Positions 52,228 through 64,000 of a DNA stretch of 64,000 nt are shown here, piece after piece. Numbering within the stretch: position 1 is the stretch's first letter; every line of letters starts with the position of its first letter. The stretch covers positions 124,001 through 188,000 of the forward strand of contig NZ_JAMBOX010000010.1 of NCBI RefSeq assembly GCF_023715785.1, written 5' to 3'. The position numbers were made by a program, and so were the translations under genes. The notes below the pieces were generated by a model, which saw only the letters and a program-made list of their open reading frames with translations, did no database searches and was not told where the DNA came from. This DNA comes from Neobacillus niacini. Its GTDB lineage: Bacteria > Bacillota > Bacilli > Bacillales > Cytobacillaceae.

Positions 52228-53390
52228 TACTGGTATATATGAACAAATGGTTCATTTTCATTGGCTTTGCGGACGATGAGCGCCTCGGGGCCGTCAACCG
52301 ATGTGACCGTCACCGATACAGTAATGTATTCCGGGAAATGCTCCATGACTAGACCGGTCACGTATTGCGTAAAGCCAATGCCTTCCGTTTTTCCGTAAAA
52401 TTGAATCGGAATCGTGATGTTTAATTCTTGAAGCTGATCCCCGGTATAGAATGCCCTCCCGATAACCCCATTAAAGTTTGGAAAGTATTCTTCAACATCC
52501 TGCTTAAAGTTTAAAAAGGCGATGGTATCATCTCGATGTGCCTCCTGGGCAGCCGTTGACGGGAACAAATAATATTTTTCATCGATTTTTTCCCAGCCGT
52601 TTAAGCTGGAGCTTCCTTTATTAACCGTTGTATAGGCGAAAAAGTTGCCGGGAACAACAGAGGTTTTTGCCGCCTGGCCAAATAAAGCGATGGTGATGGG
52701 GATGTCCCCCAGCCCTTTCGTGGCCCGAATCCGCTTGACCACATCTTCAGCGATTCTTTTGCCTTCCCGCTCCATATCAGGGAAGTCAACCTTCATTTCT
52801 TTTTCAATCGTTCCGCCGTCCACATGAACCTTGTAATAATAAACCGAGTTTAAGGCAAGACCAATTGTCATTCCAGCAAGGGAGACATTCCCATTTTCAT
52901 CCTTCGATAAATAATCGTGTTCCAATATATGGGCCAAATAGATTGGACTGCTCGGATCGGCCTCTGTGCCCGTATTCACTGGATTTAATCCAATATTGTC
53001 CTCCGGTTTCACTTTGCCCGCCGCCGCTTGCTCCTCGGTATATTGCCGGTTCAGCCATTGCCTAATCGTTTTTGCCTTGATTTCCTGGCCTTCACGGAAA
53101 TAATATTTTTCGGTATCAAAGCTGTTTTGGGCAATTCTCATTAAGCCCGTTTCAAATTCGTTTAGGTCGTACCGTGTATTAATGTTATTGACGACCAGCC
53201 CGCGAGCTTCCCCCGGCTCAAATGGCAGGATGGTCCGGTAATACTTATCTGAAATATTATACTTCGGAATAATCGCCTTCCCTTTATCCTTCTCCTTTGT
53301 CTGAACCACTTCATTTTGCTTTCCAAAATTCGGTGCGCAGGCACTTAGCAAAAGAACTAGGGAGAAGACAACTAATGAGAACTTTCTCAC
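52227..53390 (-). CDS. camS: CamS/YerH family lipoprotein
   Basis: A 387-residue lipoprotein with signal peptide and lipobox LLSAC (~18). In staphylococci and enterococci the family's signal peptide yields a sex-pheromone peptide; the mature protein's role is unclear, and in B. subtilis the homologue YerH is uncharacterised. Landmarks: RTILPFEPGEARG, the EEFETGLMRIAQ-like NEFETGLMRIAQNSF, and EYFPNFNGVIGRAFY. It follows ligA by 20 bases in the conserved pcrB-pcrA-ligA-camS operon. Starts with GTG. Confidence 0.9.
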   Translation of the reverse strand: MRKFSLVVFSLVLLLSACAPNFGKQNEVVQTKEKDKGKAIIPKYNISDKYYRTILPFEPGEARGLVVNNINTRYDLNEFETGLMRIAQNSFDTEKYYFREGQEIKAKTIRQWLNRQYTEEQAAAGKVKPEDNIGLNPVNTGTEADPSSPIYLAHILEHDYLSKDENGNVSLAGMTIGLALNSVYYYKVHVDGGTIEKEMKVDFPDMEREGKRIAEDVVKRIRATKGLGDIPITIALFGQAAKTSVVPGNFFAYTTVNKGSSSLNGWEKIDEKYYLFPSTAAQEAHRDDTIAFLNFKQDVEEYFPNFNGVIGRAFYTGDQLQELNITIPIQFYGKTEGIGFTQYVTGLVMEHFPEYITVSVTVTSVDGPEALIVRKANENEPFVHIYQ

Positions 53391-53409
53391 GTCGTTTGTT
53401 CCACCTTTG

Positions 53410-55467
<2,058 letters not shown>

Positions 55468-57756
55468 TTAAACTTTCTTGATTGGTGCAAATTTGGCCAG
55501 CAGGCGCTTAATCCCGGTCGGACTTGGAAAGGCAATATCCAGTTCGATGCCTTCGCCCTGACCCTTAACGCTGACAACGGTTCCCACGCCCCATTTACCA
55601 TGTTCGGCTTTATCTCCAACCTTCCAGGCAATATCGTCTCCTCCTGAAGCTGTTGGAACAGGGCGCATGACCGGCTTTCTCGGTGCTGTCTGCGAACCAA
55701 ATGAACTTCTTTGCGCCCCGAATGATGAACCTGCACTTCCGGATGCAGCCCCGAAAGATGAGCCGGAACCGCCAAAGCCTCTGGAACCAAACGGTGAATT
55801 CTTTCGCTCCGGTTCCATGTCTTCAATCAGTTCTTCCGGAATTTCTTTGATAAATCTTGAGGCCGGATTCATGTTAGTGCGGCCGAATAATGTTCTCATT
55901 TGGGCATTGGTTATAATCAAGTTTTCCTCGGCGCGGGTAATTCCCACGTATGCCAAGCGGCGTTCCTCTTCCATTTCCGCCTCTTCCATCAGCGAGCGGC
56001 TATGCGGGAACACGCCTTCTTCCATCCCAATCAGGAATACAATCGGAAACTCCAGCCCTTTGGCCGAGTGAAGGGTCATCAAGGTCACGGCATCAGCCTT
56101 CTCTTCATCATCCTCCAGTGAATCAATGTCGGCTACCAGAGCCAGGTCGGTCAAGAAGCCGACAAGAGTCTTGTCTTCACCTGTCTCTTCAAAGTTTTTC
56201 GTTACCGACAGCAATTCCTCAAGGTTTTCCAGGCGGCTTTGTGCCTCCAGCGATTTCTCCGCCTCAAGCATTTCGCGGTAGCCTGTCTTATCAAGAATTT
56301 CTTCCACTAATTCAGTAACAGACAAAAATTCTTGCATTTGGGTGTAGTTTTTAATCAGAGCATGGAACTCTTTTGCCGCTTTGGTAATTTTCGGGCTAAG
56401 CCCAATCAGGTCAACCGATGCTAGGGCCTGGTACAACGAGATATCATGCATTTCCGCGAAATCGGCAATTTTATCAAGCGAAGTGGAGCCGATACCGCGC
56501 TTTGGCACGTTGATGACCCGCTGCAGGCTAATATCATCATCCGGATTGGACACAAGGCGCAAATAAGCGAGCATGTCCTTGATTTCTTTTCGGTCATAGA
56601 ACTTTGTGCCTCCGACAATCGCGTAGCCAATATTGGATTTGAGCAGCACTTCCTCCATGACACGGGACTGGGCGTTGGTCCGGTAAAGAATCGCCACATC
56701 AGACAGCTTATACTTTCCGTCACGAGTCAGTTCCTTAATTTTTCCAACAACAAATTGCGCTTCGCCCTGCTCACTGTCGGCACGGTAGTAGCTAATTTTG
56801 TTGCCTTCTGGATTTTCCGTCCACAGGTTTTTCGGTTTACGGTTAAAATTGTTTTCAATCACTTTGTTCGCCGCCAACAGGATTCGTTTCGTCGAGCGGT
56901 AGTTTTGCTCTAATAGAATTACCTGTGCGTTAGGATAATCCTTTTCAAACGATAGGATATTGGCAATGTCCGCGCCGCGCCAGCGGTAGATCGACTGGTC
57001 GGAATCACCGACAACGCAAAGATTTCTAAACCGATTGGCCAGTTGCTTTACGAGCAAATACTGGGCTTTGTTTGTATCCTGATACTCATCGACATGGATG
57101 TATTGGAACTTGTGTTGGTAACGTTCCAGCACTTCCGGCACCCGATGGAACAATTGGATCGTTATCATAATCAGGTCGTCGAAGTCGAGAGCCTGATTTT
57201 TCCGCAGGCGTTTTTGGTACTCTTCATACACCTCTCCAACAACATCTTCGTAATAACCACCGGTTGTTTTGGTATATTCCTCGGGTGTGATCAGTTCATT
57301 TTTAGCGGAGCTGATCGAGCCTAAAATCGCTCTTGGGTCAAACTTCTTCGGATCAATATTCTTATCTTTTAATATTCCTTTGATGACCGATTGCTGGTCA
57401 CCTGAATCAAGTATTGTAAAATTGCGGTTGTAGCCAATCCGGTCAATATCGCGTCTTAATATTCTTACGCACATTGAGTGAAAGGTGGAAATCCAAACCT
57501 CATCAGCCGTTCCGCCCATCATCTTCGCAATTCTTTCCCTCATCTCGCGGGCTGCTTTATTGGTAAAGGTAATCGCTAAAATATTATAGGGATTTACCCG
57601 TTTTTCCACGATTAAATAACCAATTCGATGCGTTAACACCCGCGTCTTGCCAGAACCCGCACCAGCCATGATTAATAACGGACCGTCCGTTGCTTTCACC
57701 GCTCGCTGCTGCTCAGGGTTCAAACCATTCAGCAACTTATCTGTTAAATATTGCAA
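55468..57756 (-). CDS. pcrA: ATP-dependent DNA helicase PcrA
   Basis: Essential superfamily 1A helicase (UvrD-like) for repair and rolling-circle replication and to remove RecA. 762 residues. Q motif [12 protein letters not shown], Walker A GAGSGKT (~32-38), DEYQDTN (motif II), [14 protein letters not shown] (III), QNYRST (IV), [12 protein letters not shown] (V) and YVGITRAEE (VI). The C-terminal linker is rich in Gly/Ser/Phe ([15 protein letters not shown]), followed by the RNA polymerase-interacting Tudor-like end [20 protein letters not shown]. The start is TTG behind GGTGGTG. Confidence 0.98.
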   Translation of the reverse strand: MQYLTDKLLNGLNPEQQRAVKATDGPLLIMAGAGSGKTRVLTHRIGYLIVEKRVNPYNILAITFTNKAAREMRERIAKMMGGTADEVWISTFHSMCVRILRRDIDRIGYNRNFTILDSGDQQSVIKGILKDKNIDPKKFDPRAILGSISSAKNELITPEEYTKTTGGYYEDVVGEVYEEYQKRLRKNQALDFDDLIMITIQLFHRVPEVLERYQHKFQYIHVDEYQDTNKAQYLLVKQLANRFRNLCVVGDSDQSIYRWRGADIANILSFEKDYPNAQVILLEQNYRSTKRILLAANKVIENNFNRKPKNLWTENPEGNKISYYRADSEQGEAQFVVGKIKELTRDGKYKLSDVAILYRTNAQSRVMEEVLLKSNIGYAIVGGTKFYDRKEIKDMLAYLRLVSNPDDDISLQRVINVPKRGIGSTSLDKIADFAEMHDISLYQALASVDLIGLSPKITKAAKEFHALIKNYTQMQEFLSVTELVEEILDKTGYREMLEAEKSLEAQSRLENLEELLSVTKNFEETGEDKTLVGFLTDLALVADIDSLEDDEEKADAVTLMTLHSAKGLEFPIVFLIGMEEGVFPHSRSLMEEAEMEEERRLAYVGITRAEENLIITNAQMRTLFGRTNMNPASRFIKEIPEELIEDMEPERKNSPFGSRGFGGSGSSFGAASGSAGSSFGAQRSSFGSQTAPRKPVMRPVPTASGGDDIAWKVGDKAEHGKWGVGTVVSVKGQGEGIELDIAFPSPTGIKRLLAKFAPIKKV

Positions 57757-57828
57757 AACTTTTCACCACCAAATACAAACATTTGTTCTTACTTTTATTG
57801 TAACGTTACTTCCGCTCTTCCGCAATGT

Positions 57829-58512
57829 TTAGCGGACACTTTTCACTGTTTTTAAAGCTTCGTTGAAATGATCGTAGATGGCGTTGCCAACCACAATCAC
57901 GTCTGCATGCTTGGCCATTTCCGCGGCCTGTTCGAACGTGGATATGCCGCCGCCATAAAACAGGGTCGTGTGTTCAAGCGTCTTTTTTACCTCGGAAACG
58001 ACTCTTGGGTCGCCATAAGTTCCGCTATATTCCAAATAGAAGATAGGGAGATGGAACATTTTTTCCGCCATCATTGCATAGCCATTAATATCCTCAAGTG
58101 ATAGGTTGGCCGTGGCAGAGGTCAGTTTGGCCGCCTTGCAGTCCCCGTTCAGGATGCAATAGCCTTCCATCACAATTTCTTCCCAATCCATGATTTCGCC
58201 AAACTCCTTCACCGCCTGATGATGAAGGCCGGTAATCCATTTGGGGTCTGTGCTGTTTAATACCGTCGGGATAAAATATAAATCAAACCCGGGAGTTACG
58301 GTCTCGATGCTGGATACCTCCAGGACACATGGGACCGTAAAGCGGCGGACCCTTGCCATTAAATCAAGGACACTCTCAAGGGTCACCCCGTCAGTTCCCC
58401 CAACGATGACCGCATCCGTGCCTGATTCACAAATCTGTTCCAGCTGTTCATCCGATATTTCTTTATTTGGGTCGAGTTTAAACACATGGCGCCACTCGCG
58501 AAAATCGTACAT
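57829..58512 (-). CDS. pcrB: heptaprenylglyceryl phosphate synthase PcrB
   Basis: TIM-barrel prenyltransferase that joins heptaprenyl diphosphate to sn-glycerol-1-phosphate, making an ether lipid precursor in Bacillales. 227 residues. Landmarks: [68 protein letters not shown], and FYGGGIST. Start at the ATG with GGGAGG 8 bases upstream; the frame is open eight codons earlier. It lies 72 bases before pcrA. Confidence 0.96.
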   Translation of the reverse strand: MYDFREWRHVFKLDPNKEISDEQLEQICESGTDAVIVGGTDGVTLESVLDLMARVRRFTVPCVLEVSSIETVTPGFDLYFIPTVLNSTDPKWITGLHHQAVKEFGEIMDWEEIVMEGYCILNGDCKAAKLTSATANLSLEDINGYAMMAEKMFHLPIFYLEYSGTYGDPRVVSEVKKTLEHTTLFYGGGISTFEQAAEMAKHADVIVVGNAIYDHFNEALKTVKSVR

Positions 58513-58782
58513 TACAGGTGCCTCCCAATTTCTCATTCCATTACACCATTATAGCATTAGGGGATTATATGCAAAACACATATGGCGTTACATCCATCAT
58601 TTACTATGAAGAATAATACAGAGAACCAGTCCTTGCCAATAAAGGAGGTGTGAGCAGAGCCCCACCAATTTGATTTTAAGCTTAAAATTGTATATTCCGC
58701 TATACCTGTTTGGCCGAAAGCCCTTTGCGGCGCTCCGCCCCTTTACTACATAACAAAACAATGAAACTAGATTATGGAAAAT

Positions 58783-58809
58783 AAAAAACCGAAGAAGGGT
58801 CTCTTCGGC
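58783..58809 (-). terminator. terminator after yerC
   Basis: CCGAAGAG/CTTCTTCGG-type hairpin with a short loop, then TTTTTTATT on the minus strand, within 10 bases of the yerC stop. The 58513-58782 gap upstream of pcrB has an unexplained AAAGGAGGTG on the plus strand but no gene. Confidence 0.8.
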
Positions 58810-58817
58810 TTGATTCA

Positions 58818-59129
58818 TTATTCTTCCGTTTTCACGTCATCTTCCTTAATTCGCTCGAGCACCATCTCGTACGTATCGTTGCCGAAATTCAGGCAGCGCT
58901 TGACACGGGAAATTGTGGCCGTGCTGGCCCCTGTTTCCGCCTCAATTTTATGATACGTATTTCCGTCACGAAGCATTCTCGCCACGTCCAAGCGCTGGGC
59001 CAGTGCCTGGATTTCATTAATCGTACATAAATCGTCGAAAAACCGGTAGCATTCTTCGAGATCCTTTAAAGAAAGAACCGCTTGAAATAATTGATCGAGT
59101 TCTTTGCCTCGCAGTTTATTTATTTGCAT
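58818..59129 (-). CDS. yerC: YerC/TrpR-related DNA-binding protein
   Basis: A 103-residue helical protein with a TrpR-type helix-turn-helix: EIQALAQRLDVARMLRDG followed by TYHKIEAETGASTATISRVKRCLN, the recognition helix being STATISRVKR. The YerC/YecD family is thought to be a transcription regulator; its ligand and targets are not established. 27 bases downstream of yerB, terminator after it. Confidence 0.9.
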   Translation of the reverse strand: MQINKLRGKELDQLFQAVLSLKDLEECYRFFDDLCTINEIQALAQRLDVARMLRDGNTYHKIEAETGASTATISRVKRCLNFGNDTYEMVLERIKEDDVKTEE

Positions 59130-59156
59130 CTGCTTTTCCCCTTTATTTAAAAATTA

Positions 59157-60209
59157 TCACTGAGCTTCAAACGAAACACTTTGTGTGATTCCTGGCTTGG
59201 TTGGCAGGACATTGACCCAGGTTTGTCCCGGCACGAGCGGTACCTCGGCGCCATCCTTCACTGGCACAATTCGGCCATTCCGATTCTCCCAGGTCACTTC
59301 GTTCATTCTGCCCATTTGCAGCAAGTACCCTTTTCCGCCTGACTTTAAATCGACGTTGAGATGGCCAACCTCATCATACACCTGATGGGGTGCTTCAATA
59401 ATGAATATATTGGCTAACAGCACAGGCTCATTGGTTTCCAAGTCAACGGTTTGATCGCCGCCCGAAAACCGCTTATACTTGCCAGACGCAGCATCAAACT
59501 CGTAAATGGAATTAGAAATCCCGCCCTTAGAGTAGGAAACCATCGCCGACATTGCCTCGGTGCCAGTAATGTTCCCTTTTTCCTCTTCCTTCATGAACGT
59601 AAAGCTTGGCGGAGTTTGATCCATGGAATAGTGCTTCTGCTCAACACCTTTTAAAATATTCTCATACGTAATATAGGAATTGTGCGGCGCTTTTCTGTCA
59701 CTGGAGCGCTTAAATAATGTACCATCATAAACCATTCCGTTTAAATTGTCGACATAGTTGCTCTCCAGCAGTTTTCTTGCCTCCTCACTATATCCATGCG
59801 CGATATAAAGGGCATCCAGCCCTTTGGCCAAATCGATATAGTAGGCACGTGAACTCCGGACCGGACCGATATTTCCGGGCTTTTGGCTTTGGAAAACGGC
59901 GAGGAAACGGGTCATATCTCCTTCGGCAATCAATTCATACACGATGTCCGCCTTGCTGATGCCCGACTGAGGTCTTGCCTTTGGATGATTATTGATCATC
60001 ACCGCAACGGCCCTGCCATCAATTTGTGCTTCTGACTTAACCCCTGTCAGTGGAAAATAATAAGCGACTTCTTGTTTCTGCTCTTCCTTTTCCACTACTT
60101 TATCAACCACTTTTTCTTTCTCTTTTGGTTTTGTTGACGTCTCTTTATTGTTGTTGCATCCTGAGAGGAGCAGCAAGACGGCAGCTGCGGCAACAGCCCA
60201 TTTATTCAT
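59157..60209 (-). CDS. yerB: YerB family lipoprotein (DUF3048)
   Basis: A 350-residue lipoprotein. Signal peptide with lipobox LLLSGC (~16); then a charged linker (KEKEKVVDKVVEKEEQKQEV) and two DUF3048 domains with the family motifs RAVAVMINNHPKARPQSGISKADIVYE and FLAVFQSQKPGNIGPVRSSR. The cell-surface role is unknown. Start chosen at MNKWAVAAAAV, behind GGGGTG; the frame is open 11 codons further. In the same order as B. subtilis yerB-yerC-pcrB. Confidence 0.9.
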   Translation of the reverse strand: MNKWAVAAAAVLLLLSGCNNNKETSTKPKEKEKVVDKVVEKEEQKQEVAYYFPLTGVKSEAQIDGRAVAVMINNHPKARPQSGISKADIVYELIAEGDMTRFLAVFQSQKPGNIGPVRSSRAYYIDLAKGLDALYIAHGYSEEARKLLESNYVDNLNGMVYDGTLFKRSSDRKAPHNSYITYENILKGVEQKHYSMDQTPPSFTFMKEEEKGNITGTEAMSAMVSYSKGGISNSIYEFDAASGKYKRFSGGDQTVDLETNEPVLLANIFIIEAPHQVYDEVGHLNVDLKSGGKGYLLQMGRMNEVTWENRNGRIVPVKDGAEVPLVPGQTWVNVLPTKPGITQSVSFEAQ

Positions 60210-60276
60210 CCAATTAACACCCCTGTTTTGTAAAGCCTGCAACTTTCACACTTTAACTCTTTAATTTAATTATAGT

Positions 60277-62022
60277 TTAACGCATTATTGAAGGAAAGAG
60301 TACAGTTTTATTCATGACATCGTACATTCCCTGCTGAGTAATCCGGATATAAGGCAAATGAGTAGCAGAGAAGAATAACAGACTATAAATCGGATCGGAA
60401 AACGCATAGCCCCGCTTTTTCAATTCTGCAAACAGCTGTTTTTCTTGTATCATTAAGTCTTCAATCGGCAAATCTGACATAATGCCGGATAACACCAGCG
60501 GCAGCTCGCACACAACTGTTCCGTTCTCCACTATTACGATACCCCCGCCCAATTCTTTCATTCTATTAAAAGCGTGAAGCATATCCTGTTTATTTTTCCC
60601 GATTAAAATAATATCCCCTGTATTGGAAAAAGAACTAGCCAGTGCAGACAGGTTATTCGCGAAGCCTTTTAGCAGCGTGTTAATCCGCCATTTTCCTTTC
60701 CGGTCAATCAAGGTAAAGAAGCATTCATCGTGTTCCGTCGAAAGCTGGTCGCCGGAAACGTCAATGGAAATCGAATAAGGTTTCGTAATAACCGAATTCT
60801 CCATTTTAATGCCAAACGGCATGGAAAACTGCAGGTCATCATGCGACAGTTCCCAATCTAGCACCATTGGCTTTAAGCCATATTGCGGCCATTCAACCGC
60901 CTGATAGGCACCAACCACTTTTTCCCCGTCACGCTTCACCCATTTTCCTTTGGCAAGCACGGAAACTGGAGTTGGATTTTCAATGCTTTCAAGGAAATTG
61001 ATATTGGCGACCCGGCCAGTGGCAATATTGCCAAGCAGGTGGTCGATATTGTAGTATCTAGCAATATTGACCGTAGCCATGTTGTAGGCATCAATCGTTG
61101 GGACCCCTTTTTCAATGGCAATCCGAATCATATGGTCGGTAATCCCTTGCTCATAAAAAGCGGAGGATGAACCGTCTGTGTTTAATATTAATCTATCATA
61201 GGCTTCAATGCCAAGCCGCTTCATGTCATCGAGGATGTCAGGCAAATCGGGACGAATGGACGAGTACCTCAGCGATACCATATACCCCTGCATCAGTCGT
61301 CTGTACACCTCTTCGCCGGTCATTGCCTCATGGTCGCAATCGGCTCCGAGCAGCATCATTTTCGCCAGCGTTTTTTCGGAAGCACCGGGAAAATGTCCTT
61401 CGATTTTCTTGTGCATCCGCTTTGCTTCCTGAATCCAATGCAGCATCATATCGTCGCCGTCAAGCAGCTTCGGCCATCCGGTAAGCTCCCCGCCCTGAAG
61501 GACGGCATCATGCTCAAGCCATGATTTAATATTACTATGTGAAAATTTTTCCTCTTCATGCAAAATTTCCGTTTGCGAATCAAATCTGCTCCACCAATAC
61601 ATCGTAGTTGGGCATGCGCCTAATTCCCGCAACAATGAAAACGCTTCCCGTTTTTTTAAATTTAAAACAAACGCCATGTTGTCGTTAATTAACGTCGTTG
61701 TGCCAAACTGGGATGCATAGGCAGCGAGTGTTTGGGGATTATATAATTGAAACGGGTGAGCATGCGGCTCAATGTAACCTGGGACTAAAATTTGGTCCGT
61801 ACAGTCAATGATTTCACAGTTCTCTTGCTTGGCCGGCAAATTATTGCCAACATAAACAATCCGGTCATCATAAATCCAAATATTGGCCCGCATCCACTTG
61901 CGGAAAGTTTGGTTTAAATATAAGGCATTTTTAAGCAGTATGGTGGGAGCTGTGGTCCCATCCAATACGGATACATGCGTTCGCAAATGTTTGTTTTTCC
62001 AGCGGTAACGTTGCTCCAGCAT
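60277..62022 (-). CDS. adenine deaminase-like amidohydrolase (YerA type)
   Basis: Metal-dependent amidohydrolase of 581 residues. N-terminal part with the first metal motif YIEPHAHPFQLYNP (~77-90), EGHFPGAS (~215) and a later DGSSSAFYEQG; the C-terminal half resembles the adenine deaminase C-domain (GGGIVIVENGTVVCELPLVLSGIMSD). In B. subtilis the homologue YerA sits in this same position next to purD and is listed as a putative adenine deaminase, converting adenine to hypoxanthine; the substrate here is inferred. ATG with GGGAGGG 7 bases upstream. Confidence 0.82.
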   Translation of the reverse strand: MLEQRYRWKNKHLRTHVSVLDGTTAPTILLKNALYLNQTFRKWMRANIWIYDDRIVYVGNNLPAKQENCEIIDCTDQILVPGYIEPHAHPFQLYNPQTLAAYASQFGTTTLINDNMAFVLNLKKREAFSLLRELGACPTTMYWWSRFDSQTEILHEEEKFSHSNIKSWLEHDAVLQGGELTGWPKLLDGDDMMLHWIQEAKRMHKKIEGHFPGASEKTLAKMMLLGADCDHEAMTGEEVYRRLMQGYMVSLRYSSIRPDLPDILDDMKRLGIEAYDRLILNTDGSSSAFYEQGITDHMIRIAIEKGVPTIDAYNMATVNIARYYNIDHLLGNIATGRVANINFLESIENPTPVSVLAKGKWVKRDGEKVVGAYQAVEWPQYGLKPMVLDWELSHDDLQFSMPFGIKMENSVITKPYSISIDVSGDQLSTEHDECFFTLIDRKGKWRINTLLKGFANNLSALASSFSNTGDIILIGKNKQDMLHAFNRMKELGGGIVIVENGTVVCELPLVLSGIMSDLPIEDLMIQEKQLFAELKKRGYAFSDPIYSLLFFSATHLPYIRITQQGMYDVMNKTVLFPSIMR

Positions 62023-62188
62023 ACAAATCCCTCCCTGATGTGACATATCTATTTATAAAAAAAGCTTGATATTCTTAAAAAAGAAAACCCTTACATTTTT
62101 TCTATTGTTATTATACTATCATATTTTGCATTTTAAAGCAGTAAAGAATTGATAAATATTGTAAAAAAAATGTGAAGGAGTGAACAAA

Positions 62189-62515
62189 ATGAAAGTGAAG
62201 CAGAATATTGGGATTTTAAACGCGTTGATCCGTATCACCATTGGACTGACCCTGCTGTCTTGGTGCACCGCCAAACTGGTGAAGCAGCCATGGCGCGATT
62301 CCTACCTATTTGTTGCCCTGTGTGCGGCAATGAAGGTGGCCGAGGGGATCGTCCGCTACTGCCCGATGACGGCGCTTTTTGAGAAGTACCAGGACATGTA
62401 TGCTGCTGACAATGGGGCTGGCGGCGGTTTGGACAGGGCTGATGCGTCCGCTGATGATTCGATGGATGGGATAGAAGGCCTGATGGGGGATGCGATGCCA
62501 TATAATCCGTCCTAA
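62189..62515 (+). CDS. DUF2892 (YgaP-like membrane) domain protein with acidic tail
   Basis: A 108-residue protein. N-terminal DUF2892 region MKVKQNIGILNALIRITIGL with two membrane helices and the conserved RYCPMTALFEKY end at ~65-76. Unusually, about 38 further residues follow, rich in Gly, Asp and Ala (DNGAGGGLDRADASADDSMDG). Function unknown; no rhodanese part. Start at the ATG with GAAGGAG 8 bases upstream, not the GTG three codons earlier. Divergent from the adenine deaminase-like gene. Confidence 0.75.
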   Translation: MKVKQNIGILNALIRITIGLTLLSWCTAKLVKQPWRDSYLFVALCAAMKVAEGIVRYCPMTALFEKYQDMYAADNGAGGGLDRADASADDSMDGIEGLMGDAMPYNPS

Positions 62516-62530
62516 AAAAAATTATAATCA

Positions 62531-62561
62531 AAAGGGCTGCCGTCATACCGGCAGCCCTTGA
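62531..62561. terminator. bidirectional terminator between the DUF2892 gene and the tiny gene
   Basis: AAGGGCTGCCG/CGGCAGCCCTT with a 5-base loop; A/T-rich on both sides, so it may also end the purine operon transcript from the right. Confidence 0.82.
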
Positions 62562-62577
62562 AAGGAAGCTGATTTCA

Positions 62578-62685
62578 ATGTTTTGGGAATGGATTACCCA
62601 TACCTCATTTGTGATTATTGTATTAATTGGCAGCATTGTTGCCCTTATTTATGCTTTTATGCGCCGGAAAGGGCGCGCAAGGTAG
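62578..62685 (+). CDS. 35-residue single-span membrane protein
   Basis: MFWEWITHTSFVIIVLIGSI followed by VALIYAFMRRKGRAR. One membrane helix and a basic C-terminus, so the tail is probably cytoplasmic. AAAGGAAG lies 8 bases before the ATG. It ends five bases from the convergent purD stop. Small proteins of this type are often unannotated; function unknown. Confidence 0.6.
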   Translation: MFWEWITHTSFVIIVLIGSIVALIYAFMRRKGRAR

Positions 62686-62690
62686 ATTTG

Positions 62691-63962
<1,272 letters not shown>

Positions 63963-63980
63963 TCAGCAATGCACCCCCGC

Positions 63981-64000
63981 TTAATGTTTGAAATGTCTTA
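63981..64000 (-). CDS. purH: end of purH (bifunctional AICAR transformylase/IMP cyclohydrolase), partial
   Basis: The last 20 bases on the minus strand encode RHFKH and a TAA stop, the usual C-terminus of Bacillus PurH (…RHFKH), directly before purD as in the pur operon. Only five codons are in the window, so the call rests on this and on gene order. Confidence 0.65.

Noticed and set aside
58597..58818. 73-codon minus-strand frame between yerC and pcrB
   Set aside because: It overlaps the yerC terminator, has no binding site and no recognisable features.

Overview
The window looks like the chromosome of a low-GC, Gram-positive, endospore-former-type bacterium (Bacillaceae, Neobacillus/Mesobacillus-like). 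Evidence: AGGAGG-type ribosome binding sites, frequent TTG/GTG starts, Zur and CodY-like operators of the Bacillus type, a FosB thiol transferase, and a purH-purD-adeC-yerB-yerC-pcrB-pcrA-ligA-camS ... gatCAB ... dgkB-rlmCD gene order that I recall from Bacillus subtilis. No rRNA, tRNA, CRISPR array, phage or intact IS element was seen.

Layout. 1-3.1 kb: end of a metallo-beta-lactamase (MBL) fold protein, an O6-alkylguanine repair protein, heme O synthase and a secreted polysaccharide deacetylase. 3.4-10.8 kb: a minus-strand operon with a UgpBAEC-like ABC importer followed by a beta-CASP/MBL hydrolase and a cytoplasmic 5'-nucleotidase, which reads as a phosphorylated-metabolite scavenging unit. 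11.3-16.2 kb: BrnQ, a single-chain ECF sigma/anti-sigma membrane protein, a 42-codon aldolase remnant and cysteine synthase. 16.5-22.0 kb: a zinc-limitation island (cysteine-poor L33, a COG0523 GTPase, a His-rich ZnuA-like lipoprotein, an UPF0718 permease and its TIGR03943 partner) with three Zur-type boxes. It is bracketed by near-identical ~30-bp direct repeats, one of which is the 3' end of rlmCD.

22-34.4 kb: RlmCD, two tiny membrane or secreted proteins, NAD salvage (pncA-pncB), diacylglycerol kinase, an Ehu-type ectoine/amino-acid ABC importer, a methyltransferase, PlsY, a 13-copy ~52-bp tandem array, a thioredoxin-like protein and a VOC protein. 34.6-45 kb: gatCAB, VanZ, OsmC, FosB, a barrel-like protein of unknown function with a Gfo/Idh/MocA oxidoreductase, YueI and the glyoxylate shunt (aceB-aceA). 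45-50 kb: assimilatory nitrite reductase with its siroheme pathway (nirB-nirD-cobA/hemD-sirC) behind two perfect FNR-type boxes and a second ~51-bp tandem repeat. 50.5-64 kb: P5C dehydrogenase, then camS, ligA, pcrA, pcrB, yerC, yerB, adeC, purD and the last five codons of purH.

Most-worth-checking observations: the two unrelated-sequence tandem arrays with the same ~52-bp period and hairpin geometry; the direct repeats around the zinc island; the sigma/anti-sigma fusion; the ehuC gene without a standard start codon; and the importer + MBL + nucleotidase operon. All product calls come from reading the sequence and remembered family motifs; no database search was run.
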